A stretch of 64,000 nt of DNA from Natrinema altunense (GTDB lineage Archaea > Halobacteriota > Halobacteria > Halobacteriales > Natrialbaceae): contig NZ_JNCS01000002.1 in assembly GCF_000731985.1 (NCBI RefSeq), forward strand, positions 310,001-374,000, read 5' to 3'. Shown here in pieces: positions 18,124-31,862 of this stretch. Positions within the stretch are counted from its first letter, which is position 1. Each line of letters opens with the position of its first letter. The position numbers and the translations under genes are program-made. The notes under the pieces are model-generated. The model did no database searches, was not told the DNA's origin, and saw nothing but the letters and a program-made list of their open reading frames with translations.

Positions 18124-18478
18124 GTCGCCGCCCCCGTCGTACGCCACGGACGGGACACGGACGCGGTCGCCGCTTCACTGATCCCGCCGTTCAGTTCAAC
18201 CCGCGTCTCTGTCCGCTACGGCGGAATTGTTGTCTCAGCCACCTGTATGTGCGTGTTTCGGCAATTTGAGTGGCATTACAGGGGATCCGCCCCCGGTTGC
18301 AGTCGAACCGTCGCCGACGACGGAGCCACGACCCGGAACGAACTCCCCCGCCGATTCTGTTGTGGCCGCTTTCGGGCTGTTGGCTCCCCATTACAATTGA
18401 CCGATGCCGCGAGTCTCCGACCACGTTGGTCGCTCTCGACTTCGGTCAGTCACGAGTGTCGCACCGTCCGCGTCGACT
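18124..18478. other. Intergenic region without a supported gene
   Basis: 355 nt between the GNAT gene and the flippase. A locally AT-richer patch around 18385-18400 (CATTACAATTG) could belong to the flippase promoter. No RNA, repeat or coding frame is convincing. Confidence 0.55.
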
Positions 18479-19948
18479 ATGAACAGGGAAGACCACATCA
18501 TCCACGGTTTCAAAGCAACGCTCGTTGCGCGCGCCATCTACATGCTCTCGAGCGCGCTGTTGATGTTCGTGCTGGCGCGGTACCTGCTCGACCCGGACGG
18601 GTACGGCGCGCTGTACTGGGCGATCGGCATCCTGGCTATCGTCCAGTTGTTCGCGGACCTCGGGCTCAGCAGGTCCGTCGCGCGGTACATCTCGGAGTAC
18701 CGGGAGTCCGATCCGGGGCAGGTTCCACACCTCCTCAGATCGGTGGTCACCGCCAAGATCGTCCTGCTGACGGTCGTCGGCTACGCCCTGTTGCTCTTTC
18801 ACGAGCGGATCGCGGCCGTGCTCGGTGATCCCGGCGCGGCCCCGTTTCTCGCCGCGGGCGTCCTCTATCTGGTCGTCTTCTCGGGCAGCACCTTCGCACA
18901 GGTGGCGTTACAGGGGTTCAACCACCTCGGCTACAGCGCGATCGTCCAGGCGATCAGCGGGGCCGGTCGGCTCCTCTTTGCCGTCGCCTTCGTCCTGGCG
19001 GGCCTCGGTGCCCTCGGCGCGTTCTTCGGCTATATCGTCGGCTACGCGATCGCCGCCGCCGTCGGCATGGGTATCCTCTACTACGGGTTCTACAGGCGAT
19101 ACGAGACCGCCGCGGAGTACGAAGACGGACTCTCACGTCGGCTGCTCGAGTACAGTATCCCGCTGACGGCGACCCGAAGCGCGAACGTCATCGACAAGCA
19201 GATCGACATCGTGTTGGTGGGCGTGTTCCTCAATCCCGCCGCGGTCGCCTTCTACACCCTCGCGAAGCAGATCACCGACTTCGTGCTCGCGCCCGCGGAG
19301 TCGCTCGGATTCACCATCTCGCCGAACTTCGGCGAACAGAAGGCGGCCGGCGAACTCGAGGAGGCCAGACGGATCTATCAGACGTCGTTGACGAACGTCC
19401 TGTTGCTCTATATTCCGGCGGCGGTCGGCCTCGCGATCGTCGCGGAGCCGTTCCTGACGATGGTTATCGGGGAGGACTACGCCGGGGCCGCCCCCGTGTT
19501 GCAGGTGCTCGCCGGCTTCGTCGTCCTCCAGGCGATCACGAACCTGACCAGCGACAGCCTCGATTACCTCGGACGCGCTCGAGCGCGCGCCGTCGCGAAG
19601 GGCGGGACGGCGCTGGCCAACCTCGGGCTGAACGTCCTGTTGATCCCGACGATCGGCGTCGTCGGCGCCGCGATCGCGACGGTCGCGACGCATTCGGTGT
19701 ACGTCGCCGTGAACCTCTATATCGTCCACACCGAACTCGGCCTGAACGTGGTGGGGATCGCCCGGACGACCGCGATGATCTGTGCCATTACGGGCGTGAT
19801 GGCGGTCACGGTGTTGCTCGTGACGCCGCTGGTCTCGAGTCTGCTCATGCTGGGCGGCGCGATCGCCGTGGGTGCGATCACGTGGGGTGCGCTGGCGGTA
19901 CTGAGCGGACTCGTCGACCCCGGACAGGTACGGTCCGTCATCGGCTGA
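18479..19948 (+). CDS. Polysaccharide/oligosaccharide flippase (MOP superfamily)
   Basis: 489-residue integral membrane protein with roughly 12-14 hydrophobic helices, related to Wzx-type lipid-linked oligosaccharide flippases. The start MNREDHIIHGFKATLVARAIY (ATG 18479) gives the usual short cytoplasmic N-terminus before helix 1. The conserved RSLARY-like loop (SRSVARYISEYRE) between helices 2 and 3 is present. It could export glycan precursors for S-layer or archaellin N-glycosylation. No glycosyltransferase genes are next to it, so the glycan is unknown. Confidence 0.88.
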   Translation: MNREDHIIHGFKATLVARAIYMLSSALLMFVLARYLLDPDGYGALYWAIGILAIVQLFADLGLSRSVARYISEYRESDPGQVPHLLRSVVTAKIVLLTVVGYALLLFHERIAAVLGDPGAAPFLAAGVLYLVVFSGSTFAQVALQGFNHLGYSAIVQAISGAGRLLFAVAFVLAGLGALGAFFGYIVGYAIAAAVGMGILYYGFYRRYETAAEYEDGLSRRLLEYSIPLTATRSANVIDKQIDIVLVGVFLNPAAVAFYTLAKQITDFVLAPAESLGFTISPNFGEQKAAGELEEARRIYQTSLTNVLLLYIPAAVGLAIVAEPFLTMVIGEDYAGAAPVLQVLAGFVVLQAITNLTSDSLDYLGRARARAVAKGGTALANLGLNVLLIPTIGVVGAAIATVATHSVYVAVNLYIVHTELGLNVVGIARTTAMICAITGVMAVTVLLVTPLVSSLLMLGGAIAVGAITWGALAVLSGLVDPGQVRSVIG

Positions 19949-20033
19949 GCGGTCCGGCCGTCGGCCTATCAGTCACGCAACCGAAACTGAACGAACTGCC
20001 AATGCTTATCCGGGGAGTCGGCGTCTAGTTCGT

Positions 20034-21380
20034 ATGGCTGTTGCCGATCCCGTGACCGTTGGGGTACTGAGTCTGCATACGAGCAAGGAAACGAAGGCGA
20101 TTCTCAACGCCGTCGAGGAGCTCGGGCACGACAGCGAGTGGCTCCGGAGCGAAAACACGTCGATCAGCGTCGCCGACGGGAGTCCGCTCCTCGAGCCCGA
20201 GGTCGACGTGATCGCGAACCGAATGCTGCTGTCGAACACCGAACAGCCCGCCGAGGAACTCGGGCTGGTCAACGCCTTTTCCCAGTTGGTGCCGACGCTC
20301 AACGAACCGAGCGCGGTGATGACGGCAATGCATAAGCTCTCGACGGCGACCGCGCTGGCATCGAACGACGTTCGAACCCCGGACGTGACGCTCGCGCTCA
20401 GCGGCGAGAAGCTCAACGCCGCACGCGAACGGTACGGCGAAGAAGCGGTGTACAAGACGGCGATCGGCACTCACGGCGGCGGGACCTGGAAGGTGGGGCC
20501 CGACGATCCGGTCAACGCGAAGGTCGGCAACCGCTATGCCTTCCTGCAGGAACTCGTCGATCAGGAGGACGTTCGCCACCGCGACCTACGGGTCTACGTC
20601 GTCGGCGGCGAGATCGTCGCCGCGATGTACCGCTACGCGCCGGACAACGACTGGCGAACCAACGTCGCTCTCGGCGGCTCCGTCGAGGACGCGACCGAGG
20701 ACCTCCCCGCGGAAGCAAGCGAGATGGCCAAGCGAGCGGCGGATATCGTCGATCTCGACTATGCTGGCGTCGACCTCGTCGAGGGCGACGAGGGATGGTT
20801 CGTCCTCGAGGTCAACCCGACGGCGGGGTTCAAAGGGCTGTACGAGGCGACCCAGGTGAGCCCGGCACCTTACATCGCGAAACTGGCGATCGAACGCGCC
20901 GGCGGGGAGGTGGACGACGACCGCGTGCGCGACATCGCGAACGTCCTCGACGATTCCCGACCGACCGCCCAGCCCCCGGAATCGGTGTCGAAGGATACGG
21001 AGCCCGCCGTCATCGGGTATACCGAGGAGGTCGTACTCTCCGGCACGAGCGGCTCGAAGTCGGTGCTCGCGAAGTCCGACACGGGCGCGACGCGGACGAG
21101 CATCGATACCAGCCTCGCCGCCGACATCGGTGCCGGGCCGATCAAGTCCATCACCCGGATTCGCTCCGGCAGCAGCAAACAGTCCAAGAGCCGACCCGTC
21201 GTCGACGTCGTCGTCGGCGTCGGCGGCAACCAACACACCGTCACGGCCAGCGTCGAGGACCGCAGTCACATGGATTACCCCGTCTTGCTCGGTCGTGACA
21301 TTCTCGGGAACTATCAGGTCGACGTCAGCCGTCGGATCGATAGCGACGCCGCCGATACGCCGGAAGAGGAAGAAGAGTAA
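20034..21380 (+). CDS. RimK-type ATP-grasp ligase fused to RimB-like retropepsin domain
   Basis: 448 residues. Residues 1-290 form a RimK/LysX-type ATP-grasp amino-acid ligase (KTAIGTHGGGTWKVG, the LQELVDQ hinge, and EVNPTAGFKG metal/ATP residues). Residues about 320-435 are a domain of the RimB/'ATP-dependent zinc protease' family: KSDTGATRTSID, with the aspartyl-protease-like DTG, and LLGRDILGNYQVD. In bacteria RimK adds glutamates to ribosomal protein S6 and RimB is encoded separately; here both are one chain. TATA-like GCTTATCC lies 28 nt before the ATG, suggesting a leaderless transcript. The ligated amino acid and target are unknown. Confidence 0.88.
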   Translation: MAVADPVTVGVLSLHTSKETKAILNAVEELGHDSEWLRSENTSISVADGSPLLEPEVDVIANRMLLSNTEQPAEELGLVNAFSQLVPTLNEPSAVMTAMHKLSTATALASNDVRTPDVTLALSGEKLNAARERYGEEAVYKTAIGTHGGGTWKVGPDDPVNAKVGNRYAFLQELVDQEDVRHRDLRVYVVGGEIVAAMYRYAPDNDWRTNVALGGSVEDATEDLPAEASEMAKRAADIVDLDYAGVDLVEGDEGWFVLEVNPTAGFKGLYEATQVSPAPYIAKLAIERAGGEVDDDRVRDIANVLDDSRPTAQPPESVSKDTEPAVIGYTEEVVLSGTSGSKSVLAKSDTGATRTSIDTSLAADIGAGPIKSITRIRSGSSKQSKSRPVVDVVVGVGGNQHTVTASVEDRSHMDYPVLLGRDILGNYQVDVSRRIDSDAADTPEEEEE

Positions 21381-21471
21381 GCCACAGGGACGGACCGCCT
21401 ACCCGTGAGCCGTCGGTCGGCGCCTCCGCTTCCGGTTATTTTATTGATCTGTTTTGCGAAAGGCGACTCAC

Positions 21472-21729
21472 ATGACGACGGTCCTCGCTTCCACGCTCTC
21501 CGACACGCCGGTGATGGGCTCCGACGGGACGAAAATCGGGACGGTTCACAACATCACGATGAACGTCGAAACCGGCGAACTCCAACGACTGCTCGTTACC
21601 CCGACGACCGACGACGTTCGCGGGTTCGACACGAACGACGACGGCAAACTCGTCGTCCCGGCCAGCCGCATGAACGACATCGACGACTACCTGATCGTCG
21701 ACCTGACGGGCCGCAAACCCGGCACGTAA
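21472..21729 (+). CDS. PRC-barrel domain protein
   Basis: 85-residue soluble protein made of one PRC-barrel (TLSDTPVMGSDGTKIGTVHN, then the RLLVTP strand and VPASRMNDIDDYLIVD). Small haloarchaeal proteins of this type are thought to assist RNA or membrane-associated processes; function is not established. A similar protein is encoded at 47682. ATG 21472 is preferred over an upstream alternative: TATA-like TTATTTTATTG lies about 30 nt before it. Confidence 0.85.
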   Translation: MTTVLASTLSDTPVMGSDGTKIGTVHNITMNVETGELQRLLVTPTTDDVRGFDTNDDGKLVVPASRMNDIDDYLIVDLTGRKPGT

Positions 21730-21967
21730 TCGGCTGTTACGGTCTGTCCCTGCCGTCTCGGGACGCCACCCGGCCGATCCGTCCCGACTCGAGACCGAGC
21801 GCCGCCTCGATCGGGGTAGCTGTACTGGCCGACAGCGTATTGCTCGCGCTCTCGGGTGGGCGCACTCGCGTAATATCGTCCGCTGCCGCGCCGCACCTCT
21901 CGTGGCCAGGCACTTCGCTTTCCGCAATCGAAAATATAGTGTCCGAAACCTGAAGCTGAAGTTGTGA

Positions 21968-24157
<2,190 letters not shown>

Positions 24158-24225
24158 GCGAGCGATCGCGCCGCCGCTGACGCATCGCCGACGAACCGTC
24201 TCGTTCGCTGGGACCGATCGTCGCC

Positions 24226-24250
24226 CGGTCGCGGTTCCCCGTCGCGACCG
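24226..24250. terminator. Stem-loop between converging katG and pentad-repeat gene
   Basis: CGGTCGCG and CGCGACCG pair perfectly over 8 bp around a 9-nt loop, followed on the plus strand by ATTTCTCT. It lies 69 nt after katG and 7 nt beyond the stop of the opposing gene, so it may serve both strands. Confidence 0.5.
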
Positions 24251-24256
24251 ATTTCT

Positions 24257-25540
24257 CTACTCGCTGCGGATGACGACCTCGTCGGCCGTGATCTCCGTGA
24301 TCTGAGCGGCGTCGACCGGATAGTCGTCGTCGCCGTGACCGCCCCAGTCCATGCGCGCTTTGAGCCGGTCCGTCAGCCCGGGCTCCGGATCGACGTAGGC
24401 AGTCTGGCCCTCGACCTCGGCGACCATACCGATCTGCTGGCCCGACTCGTCGATGACGTCTTTCCCCTGCTCGTCCTGTGAGAGTTCGACCGTCGGCGCC
24501 GTCCCGCCGGTCGCCGTCGCTTCCTCGCCATCGATACCTGTGGCGTCGGAGCCGGCGTCCGCCATCGTCTCGTCACCCGCGATTTCGGCGGTCTCACCGG
24601 TCACCATCGAGCCGTACTCCTCGACGTCGATGATCTCGCCCTCGAGCATCTCGCTGCGGACCACGTCGGACTCGACCAGTTCGGACTCCTCGAGGACGTA
24701 TCGCATCTCCAGCCGCTCGTCGAGTTCCTCCTCGAGGGTGCGACGCTCGATGAGTTCGCTCCGGACGGCGTCGCCCTCGGTGCGCTGGCTCTGGATGACC
24801 TCCCGCTCGAGGACGTCGTCGGCTGTCACGCTCGACCGGAGGACGTCGCTCTCGAGGATCGAGCGCTGGACACTCTCGAGTTCGATGTCCGTTTCGACGA
24901 CGTCGCGTTCCATCTCCTGGTCCTGTTCGATGTCGATATCGACGATGCGGCTCTCGACGATGTAGCGTTCGATCTCCTCGATCGTATCGAGGCGCGTCTC
25001 GTCGACGGCCACCTCGATGGTGTCGTCGGCGACGAACTCGGTGTCGACGATATCGCGGGACAGGCGTTCGGAGTCGACGACCTCGCGTTCGACCAGTTCC
25101 GTGTCGATCACCTCGCTCTCGATCGTATCGCGCTCGACGACTTCGGTCTCGACGACCTGCGTCTCGACGATCTCCGTCGTCACCGTCTCGCCGCGTCGCA
25201 GCGAATCCTCGAGTTCGTCCCGGCCGAGGTCGGCGCGTTCGAACGCCCGGTCGCGCTCGACGAGTTCGAAAAAGCCCATCCCCTCCCCGGTCGGCTCTTC
25301 CTCGTGGTAGGCGAATACGAGGTCGTCGTCTTCGAACCGCTCTACGAACTCGTCCCAGGTGACCTCCTCGTGGTGCTCGCCCATCTCGTCGCGGCGAGCG
25401 AAGGAGTGGCCGTGCCCCTCGCCGTCCCGGACCCTGATCGGGACGGCGTCGCGGGCCTCGGCCCACTCCCTGATGCGCTCGGGATCGGTCGTCAGTCGTC
25501 GCTGCGCCGGCGTCTCGGACGGGGGTGTATCGTCTGCCAT
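24257..25540 (-). CDS. Protein with about 35 acidic pentad repeats and a PRC-barrel-like C-terminus
   Basis: 427 residues, no signal or membrane helix. Residues 1-115 are a charged globular part (EVTWDEFVERFEDDDLVFAY). Residues 119-309 are built of five-residue units with two hydrophobic residues followed by acid-polar-acid (IVETQ, VVETE, TIESE, VIDTE, LVERE). A low-complexity Thr/Ala/Asp linker follows, then about 70 residues resembling a PRC-barrel (DESGQQIGMVAEVEGQTAYV). I do not recognise a known family for the repeat. The five-residue period argues against a coiled coil and for a solenoid. ATG 25540 is chosen because upstream sequence is not haloarchaeal-acidic. Function is unknown. Confidence 0.8.
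   Translation of the reverse strand: MADDTPPSETPAQRRLTTDPERIREWAEARDAVPIRVRDGEGHGHSFARRDEMGEHHEEVTWDEFVERFEDDDLVFAYHEEEPTGEGMGFFELVERDRAFERADLGRDELEDSLRRGETVTTEIVETQVVETEVVERDTIESEVIDTELVEREVVDSERLSRDIVDTEFVADDTIEVAVDETRLDTIEEIERYIVESRIVDIDIEQDQEMERDVVETDIELESVQRSILESDVLRSSVTADDVLEREVIQSQRTEGDAVRSELIERRTLEEELDERLEMRYVLEESELVESDVVRSEMLEGEIIDVEEYGSMVTGETAEIAGDETMADAGSDATGIDGEEATATGGTAPTVELSQDEQGKDVIDESGQQIGMVAEVEGQTAYVDPEPGLTDRLKARMDWGGHGDDDYPVDAAQITEITADEVVIRSE
24614..25186 (-). repeat. Pentad repeat array (protein-level)
   Basis: Coding repeats of 15 nt, consensus hydrophobic-hydrophobic-[E/D]-[T/S/R]-[E/D], run for about 190 codons with few breaks (around residues 179-193, 224-227 and 276-281). 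DNA units are diverged in sequence but keep the period, so selection acts on the protein pattern and not on recent DNA duplication. Confidence 0.8.
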
Positions 25541-25768
25541 CTCGCTAGGCCATGTGACCGACCCCACACTTGAGTCACCAGGGCCGTCCCGTCGGGTCAG
25601 TGTCTCGTTTCTCGACCACCCTCTGGCGGCCGGCACGAGCCGGGTCGTAATCCGCTATTGCCGTCGCCGCCGGCAACCGTTTCATTGCCCGACTCGCGTG
25701 TAGCACGTGCTTACCGCTGGCAGCGGTCGGGCCACGTCTCGCACAGTGGACGAGACGCGTTCCCCGTT

Positions 25769-26359
25769 TCAATCGGACTCGTATTCGGCCCAGATGTACC
25801 GCGTCGCGGCGCTCCGATACGGTTGCCACGGCTCGGCGATCTCTCGCATCTCCGCGCGGGTCAACTCGTCGCCGCCGGCGTACAACTCCTCGATCCCGCG
25901 CCGAACCGCGAGATCGCCGAGGGGAAGCACGTCGGGTCGCTCGAGAACGAACAGGAGGTACATCCGCGCGGTCCACTCGCCGATCCCTTTGATCTCGGTC
26001 AGCAGGTCGACGACCGCCGCGTCGGAGTGGCCGGCGAGCCCCGCTCGAGTGTAATCGTTCTCTTGGAAGGCGCGGGCGGCGTTTCGCACGTACTCGACCT
26101 TGCGCCCGGAGAGGCCGGCGTCGCGAAGCGCCGCCTCGTCGGCGGCCAGCACCGATTCCGGCGTCACCGCTCCCTCCAAGACCTCGAAGACCCGCTCCCG
26201 GACGGCTGCAGCGCTCGCGGTCGAGAGCTGCTGGTTGATGATCGAGATACAGAGTCGTTCGTACTCGGACCAGTCCGGTTCGACGTAGGGGTCGTGTCGG
26301 TCGAGCAGCCCGGCCATCACGGGGTCCTCCCGGAGGACGGCGTGTGCCTCGTCGTTCAT
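25769..26359 (-). CDS. DNA-3-methyladenine glycosylase II (AlkA-like, HhH-GPD)
   Basis: 196-residue base-excision repair glycosylase that removes alkylated purines. The helix-hairpin-helix is LTEIKGIGEWTARMYLL and the catalytic aspartate sits in LPLGDLAVRRG, the classic HhH-GPD arrangement. The N-terminal part SIINQQLST is the family's base-intercalating region. It is shorter than E. coli AlkA because it lacks the extra N-terminal domain, as is usual in archaea. It sits alone between two unrelated genes. Confidence 0.9.
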   Translation of the reverse strand: MNDEAHAVLREDPVMAGLLDRHDPYVEPDWSEYERLCISIINQQLSTASAAAVRERVFEVLEGAVTPESVLAADEAALRDAGLSGRKVEYVRNAARAFQENDYTRAGLAGHSDAAVVDLLTEIKGIGEWTARMYLLFVLERPDVLPLGDLAVRRGIEELYAGGDELTRAEMREIAEPWQPYRSAATRYIWAEYESD

Positions 26360-26425
26360 GGACAGGTATGAGACGGTGTAGGGGACCGGAGCCCAATAGG
26401 CGTCTCGGTGACTCGCTCGCGGCCC

Positions 26426-28306
26426 TCACTCGAGGTGATGGTAGTCGAGTTGGTGGTCCGCCTCGAGGGCTGCGCGGACGGCCGGGCTGGGGTCGCCGAC
26501 GCCGCGCCGCCCGAACGAGAGCCCCGCCGGTTCGGCCGTGAGCACGAGGTTCACCCGCCAGTCGTCGGCCGTCTCGGGGTAGTCGGTCCGGTAGTGTGCG
26601 CCCCGGGACTCGGTTCGCTCGCGGGCGGCCCGGAGCATCGCCTCGGCGACGGTGAGACTCGCCGAGAGGTCCACGGCGTACTCGAACGACTTCGAGGTCC
26701 GGTCGCCCTCGACGCGGAGGTCGGCGGTACGTTCCCGCAGGGCGTCCAGCTTCGCGAGCCCCTCCCGGAGCCCCGCGTCGTCGCGGAGGATGCCGGCGTG
26801 GTCCCACAGCAGGTCGCCGAGGTCCTCGAGCAGTTCCGTCGGCGTGACGGTGCCGTCCGAGGCGGCGAGGTCACGGAGGGCCTCGAACTCCCGTTCGGCC
26901 AGCGCCCGCTGGCTGTCGGTGACGGCGGGGTCCTCGTCGGCGTCGGTCAGTACGGTCGCGACGTGGTCGCCGACGAGCTTGCCGATCGCGACGGTCTCGG
27001 CCAGCGAGTTCCCGCCGAGGCGGTTCGCGCCGTGGACGCCGGCGACCGTCTCGCCGACGGCGTAGAGGCCGCCCACGCCGGTCTCGCCGGTTCGGAAGTC
27101 GATGTCGACCCCGCCCATCGTGTAATGGGCCGTCGGCCCGACCACCATCGGTTCCGCGGTGATGTCGACACCCAGCGACTCGAAGCGCTCGACCATCGAC
27201 GGCAGCCGGTCGCGGACGTATTGGTCGTCCCGGTGGGAGATGTCGAGGGACACGCCGCCGTCCTCGGTGCCGCGGCCCTCGCGGACTTCGCGGGCGATGG
27301 CGCGCGCGACGACGTCGCGGGCGTCGAGTTCCATCTGGTCGGGCGAGTACCGCTCCATGAACCGCTCGCCCGCCGCGTTGTACAGTCGGCCGCCCTCGCC
27401 CCGGACCGCCTCCGTGACCAGTCGACCGTCCCACTCCTCGCCGTAGCGGTCGCCGACCATCCCGGTCGGATGGAACTGAACGAACTCGAGATCCATGAGC
27501 CGCGCCCCCGCCTCGAGCGCCAGCGCCTGTCCGTCGCCGTTGTTCTCGTCGTCCCGCGAGGAGTGGCGGTGATAGAGCGCCGAGAACCCGCCGGCCGCGA
27601 GGACGACGTGATTCGTTCGGAAGAGCAGTCCCTCGCCGGTCTCCATATCGAAGCCGACGGCCCCGTCGACGCGTTCCCCGTCCGAGAGCAAGCGCGTGAT
27701 CATCACGTTCTCGCGGTAGGGGACGTCGAGGGCCTGCGCTCGTTCGATGAGCGTCTCGAGCATGGCCTCGCCGGTCCGGTCGCCGACGAAGCAGGTCCGC
27801 CGGTAGGACTGCGCGCCGAAGTACCGCTGGTTGACGTCGCCGTCCGCGGTCCGGTCGAACGGCATCCCCCACGCCTCGAGTTCGCGGATGCGGTCGGGCA
27901 TCTCCCGAGTCGTCAGCTCGACCGCGTCAGGATCGTTCAGGTGATGGCCCTCGTTGAACGTGTCCGCCGCGTGGATCGTCCAGTCGTCCTCGGGGTCGAG
28001 CGAGCCCAGCGCGGCGTTGACGCCGCCGGCGGCCCACGTCGTGTGGGCGTCGCCGTGATCGCGCTTGCCGATCACGAGCGGCTCGACCCCCGACTCGGCG
28101 AGTTCGATCGCCACGCGGGCACCCGCCGCCCCGGCCCCAATGACGAGTACCGGTGTCGTCACGACCTCGTACTCAAGGTCGCCACCGGAGCCGGGATCGC
28201 CCTCGGTCTCGATGCGGTTCTCGATGCCTGCAGTCGACGGGTCGTGGCTCGTCGATCGGCGCTCGTCGCCCGTCGTGTCGGTACCGTTCGATGGTGCTTT
28301 TGTCAT
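26426..28306 (-). CDS. FAD-dependent SdhA/FrdA/NadB-like flavoprotein without partner subunits
   Basis: 626 residues, cytoplasmic. FAD-binding VLVIGAGAAGARVAIEL follows a 45-residue disordered N-terminus. TTWAAGGVNAALGS, FHPTGMVGDR and RGEGGRLYN show the succinate/fumarate-type active site, but the covalent-flavin histidine of SdhA is replaced (HTTWAAGG in place of SHTGAAEGG). No iron-sulfur or anchor genes are adjacent. It could be an L-aspartate oxidase (NadB), a soluble fumarate reductase, or another 2-enoate reductase; nadA and nadC are not in the window. TATA-like CCTAAACCC 25-30 nt before ATG 28306 supports that start. Confidence 0.82.
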   Translation of the reverse strand: MTKAPSNGTDTTGDERRSTSHDPSTAGIENRIETEGDPGSGGDLEYEVVTTPVLVIGAGAAGARVAIELAESGVEPLVIGKRDHGDAHTTWAAGGVNAALGSLDPEDDWTIHAADTFNEGHHLNDPDAVELTTREMPDRIRELEAWGMPFDRTADGDVNQRYFGAQSYRRTCFVGDRTGEAMLETLIERAQALDVPYRENVMITRLLSDGERVDGAVGFDMETGEGLLFRTNHVVLAAGGFSALYHRHSSRDDENNGDGQALALEAGARLMDLEFVQFHPTGMVGDRYGEEWDGRLVTEAVRGEGGRLYNAAGERFMERYSPDQMELDARDVVARAIAREVREGRGTEDGGVSLDISHRDDQYVRDRLPSMVERFESLGVDITAEPMVVGPTAHYTMGGVDIDFRTGETGVGGLYAVGETVAGVHGANRLGGNSLAETVAIGKLVGDHVATVLTDADEDPAVTDSQRALAEREFEALRDLAASDGTVTPTELLEDLGDLLWDHAGILRDDAGLREGLAKLDALRERTADLRVEGDRTSKSFEYAVDLSASLTVAEAMLRAARERTESRGAHYRTDYPETADDWRVNLVLTAEPAGLSFGRRGVGDPSPAVRAALEADHQLDYHHLE

Positions 28307-28589
28307 CGAGTGGATGTAATCGTCGGCCGGGTTTAGGCCTCGTCCCGAACGATGCAGAACGTACGCTGCAACGCATCTGGGGCCGATATTCTGGTTTTGG
28401 TCTTCGCCAAAAGCACCGGAGAAAGTCGACTCGCGTACCGGTCTCCCGATTTCGAGGCCCGTCAGCGACACCCGACGCGTCCGGTCGGCTTACCCGTCCA
28501 CGGAGACGCGAGCCACGGCAGTCGTGTCGCCGGGTGTCTCGAGGTCCCGCCGCCTCTCACTCCGGCCCGGGCGGACGGACGATGCGGCG

Positions 28590-31046
<2,457 letters not shown>

Positions 31047-31070
31047 TACGTCGAGGTAAGGGCGTCAGTT

Positions 31071-31097
31071 CGATAAGCCTTGGTTGGAATATTCCAA
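31071..31097 (-). promoter_or_regulatory. Promoter of the metal ATPase with 14-bp perfect palindrome
   Basis: TTGGAATATTCCAA (31084-31097) is a perfect palindrome centred about 44 nt upstream of the ATG. Just downstream (minus strand) GGCTTATCG is a TATA-like element about 27-30 nt before the start. The palindrome abuts the BRE/TATA, a typical place for a metal-responsive activator or repressor. Confidence 0.6.
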
Positions 31098-31112
31098 GAC
31101 ACTACGGAACCG

Positions 31113-31862
31113 CTAGAGCGGCGTCGGCGCCCCGTCGGCAAATCCGTCGTCCGCGACGTACCGTTTGGCCAACCGTTCCTCGGCCCGGCGGAGCCGGTAG
31201 GTGAGCGTCGACCGGGGGACATCCAGATGGGCGGCGAGGTCGCCGACATCGATCTCTCGAGGCGATTCGTAGTACCCGTGTTCGACCGCGGCCCGAAGCG
31301 CGGCCTCCTGTTCGGGGGCGAGGCCGGTCGCCCCGTCGTTCGGTTCGCCCGTCGACGCGGCGGCGTCGGCCGTTCGGAGCATCTCCATCCGGGCGCTGTC
31401 GCCGATCGCCGCCTCGAGGGCGTCGAAGAACCCCGCCGCGTCGCCCTCGCCGGAGTGGACGACCCGCCACGTGTAGTGTCGGCCCTCGTGCCGCGTCTCG
31501 AACAGCACGCCGTCGCCGAGGTGATCGCGGGCGATGTGCGGGACGGACGCACAGGTCGGGGTGCGCTCCCAGTCGGAGTAGAGGACGAGCGTGTCGTCGG
31601 TGCGGTCGAGGACCTGCGTGGCCTGGGTCGCGCCGCAGTCGTCGGTCGCCAGGCAGTCGGCGTAGTAGTCGCTGTTGAGAAAGGCCTCCTCGATGGCCGC
31701 GAGGGCCGCCGCCGTACCGGTAACGTGGTCGACCCGCCAGAGGCGCTCGTCGGTGGCGTGCAGCGATAGCGACCGGATTCTGGCGTCGGGGTGGTCGGCG
31801 AGCGCGTCCGCCACCCTGTTACAGCCGGGTTCGTACTCCAGGGCGAAGACCAACTCTCGCAT
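31113..31862 (-). CDS. Bat-type helix-turn-helix transcription regulator
   Basis: 249 residues. The C-terminal 60 residues are the bacterioopsin-activator HTH (AALRAAVEHGYYESPREIDV...HLDVPRSTLTYRLRRAEERL). The N-terminal 180 residues are a mixed alpha/beta region without a PAS or GAF signature, containing Cys residues (ADCLATDDCGA, TPTCASV) that might bind metal. It lies 66 nt upstream of the metal ATPase on the same strand, so it is the likely regulator of that exporter and of the palindrome between them; this is inference. ATG 31862 begins the conserved MRELVFALEY segment. Confidence 0.83.
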   Translation of the reverse strand: MRELVFALEYEPGCNRVADALADHPDARIRSLSLHATDERLWRVDHVTGTAAALAAIEEAFLNSDYYADCLATDDCGATQATQVLDRTDDTLVLYSDWERTPTCASVPHIARDHLGDGVLFETRHEGRHYTWRVVHSGEGDAAGFFDALEAAIGDSARMEMLRTADAAASTGEPNDGATGLAPEQEAALRAAVEHGYYESPREIDVGDLAAHLDVPRSTLTYRLRRAEERLAKRYVADDGFADGAPTPL

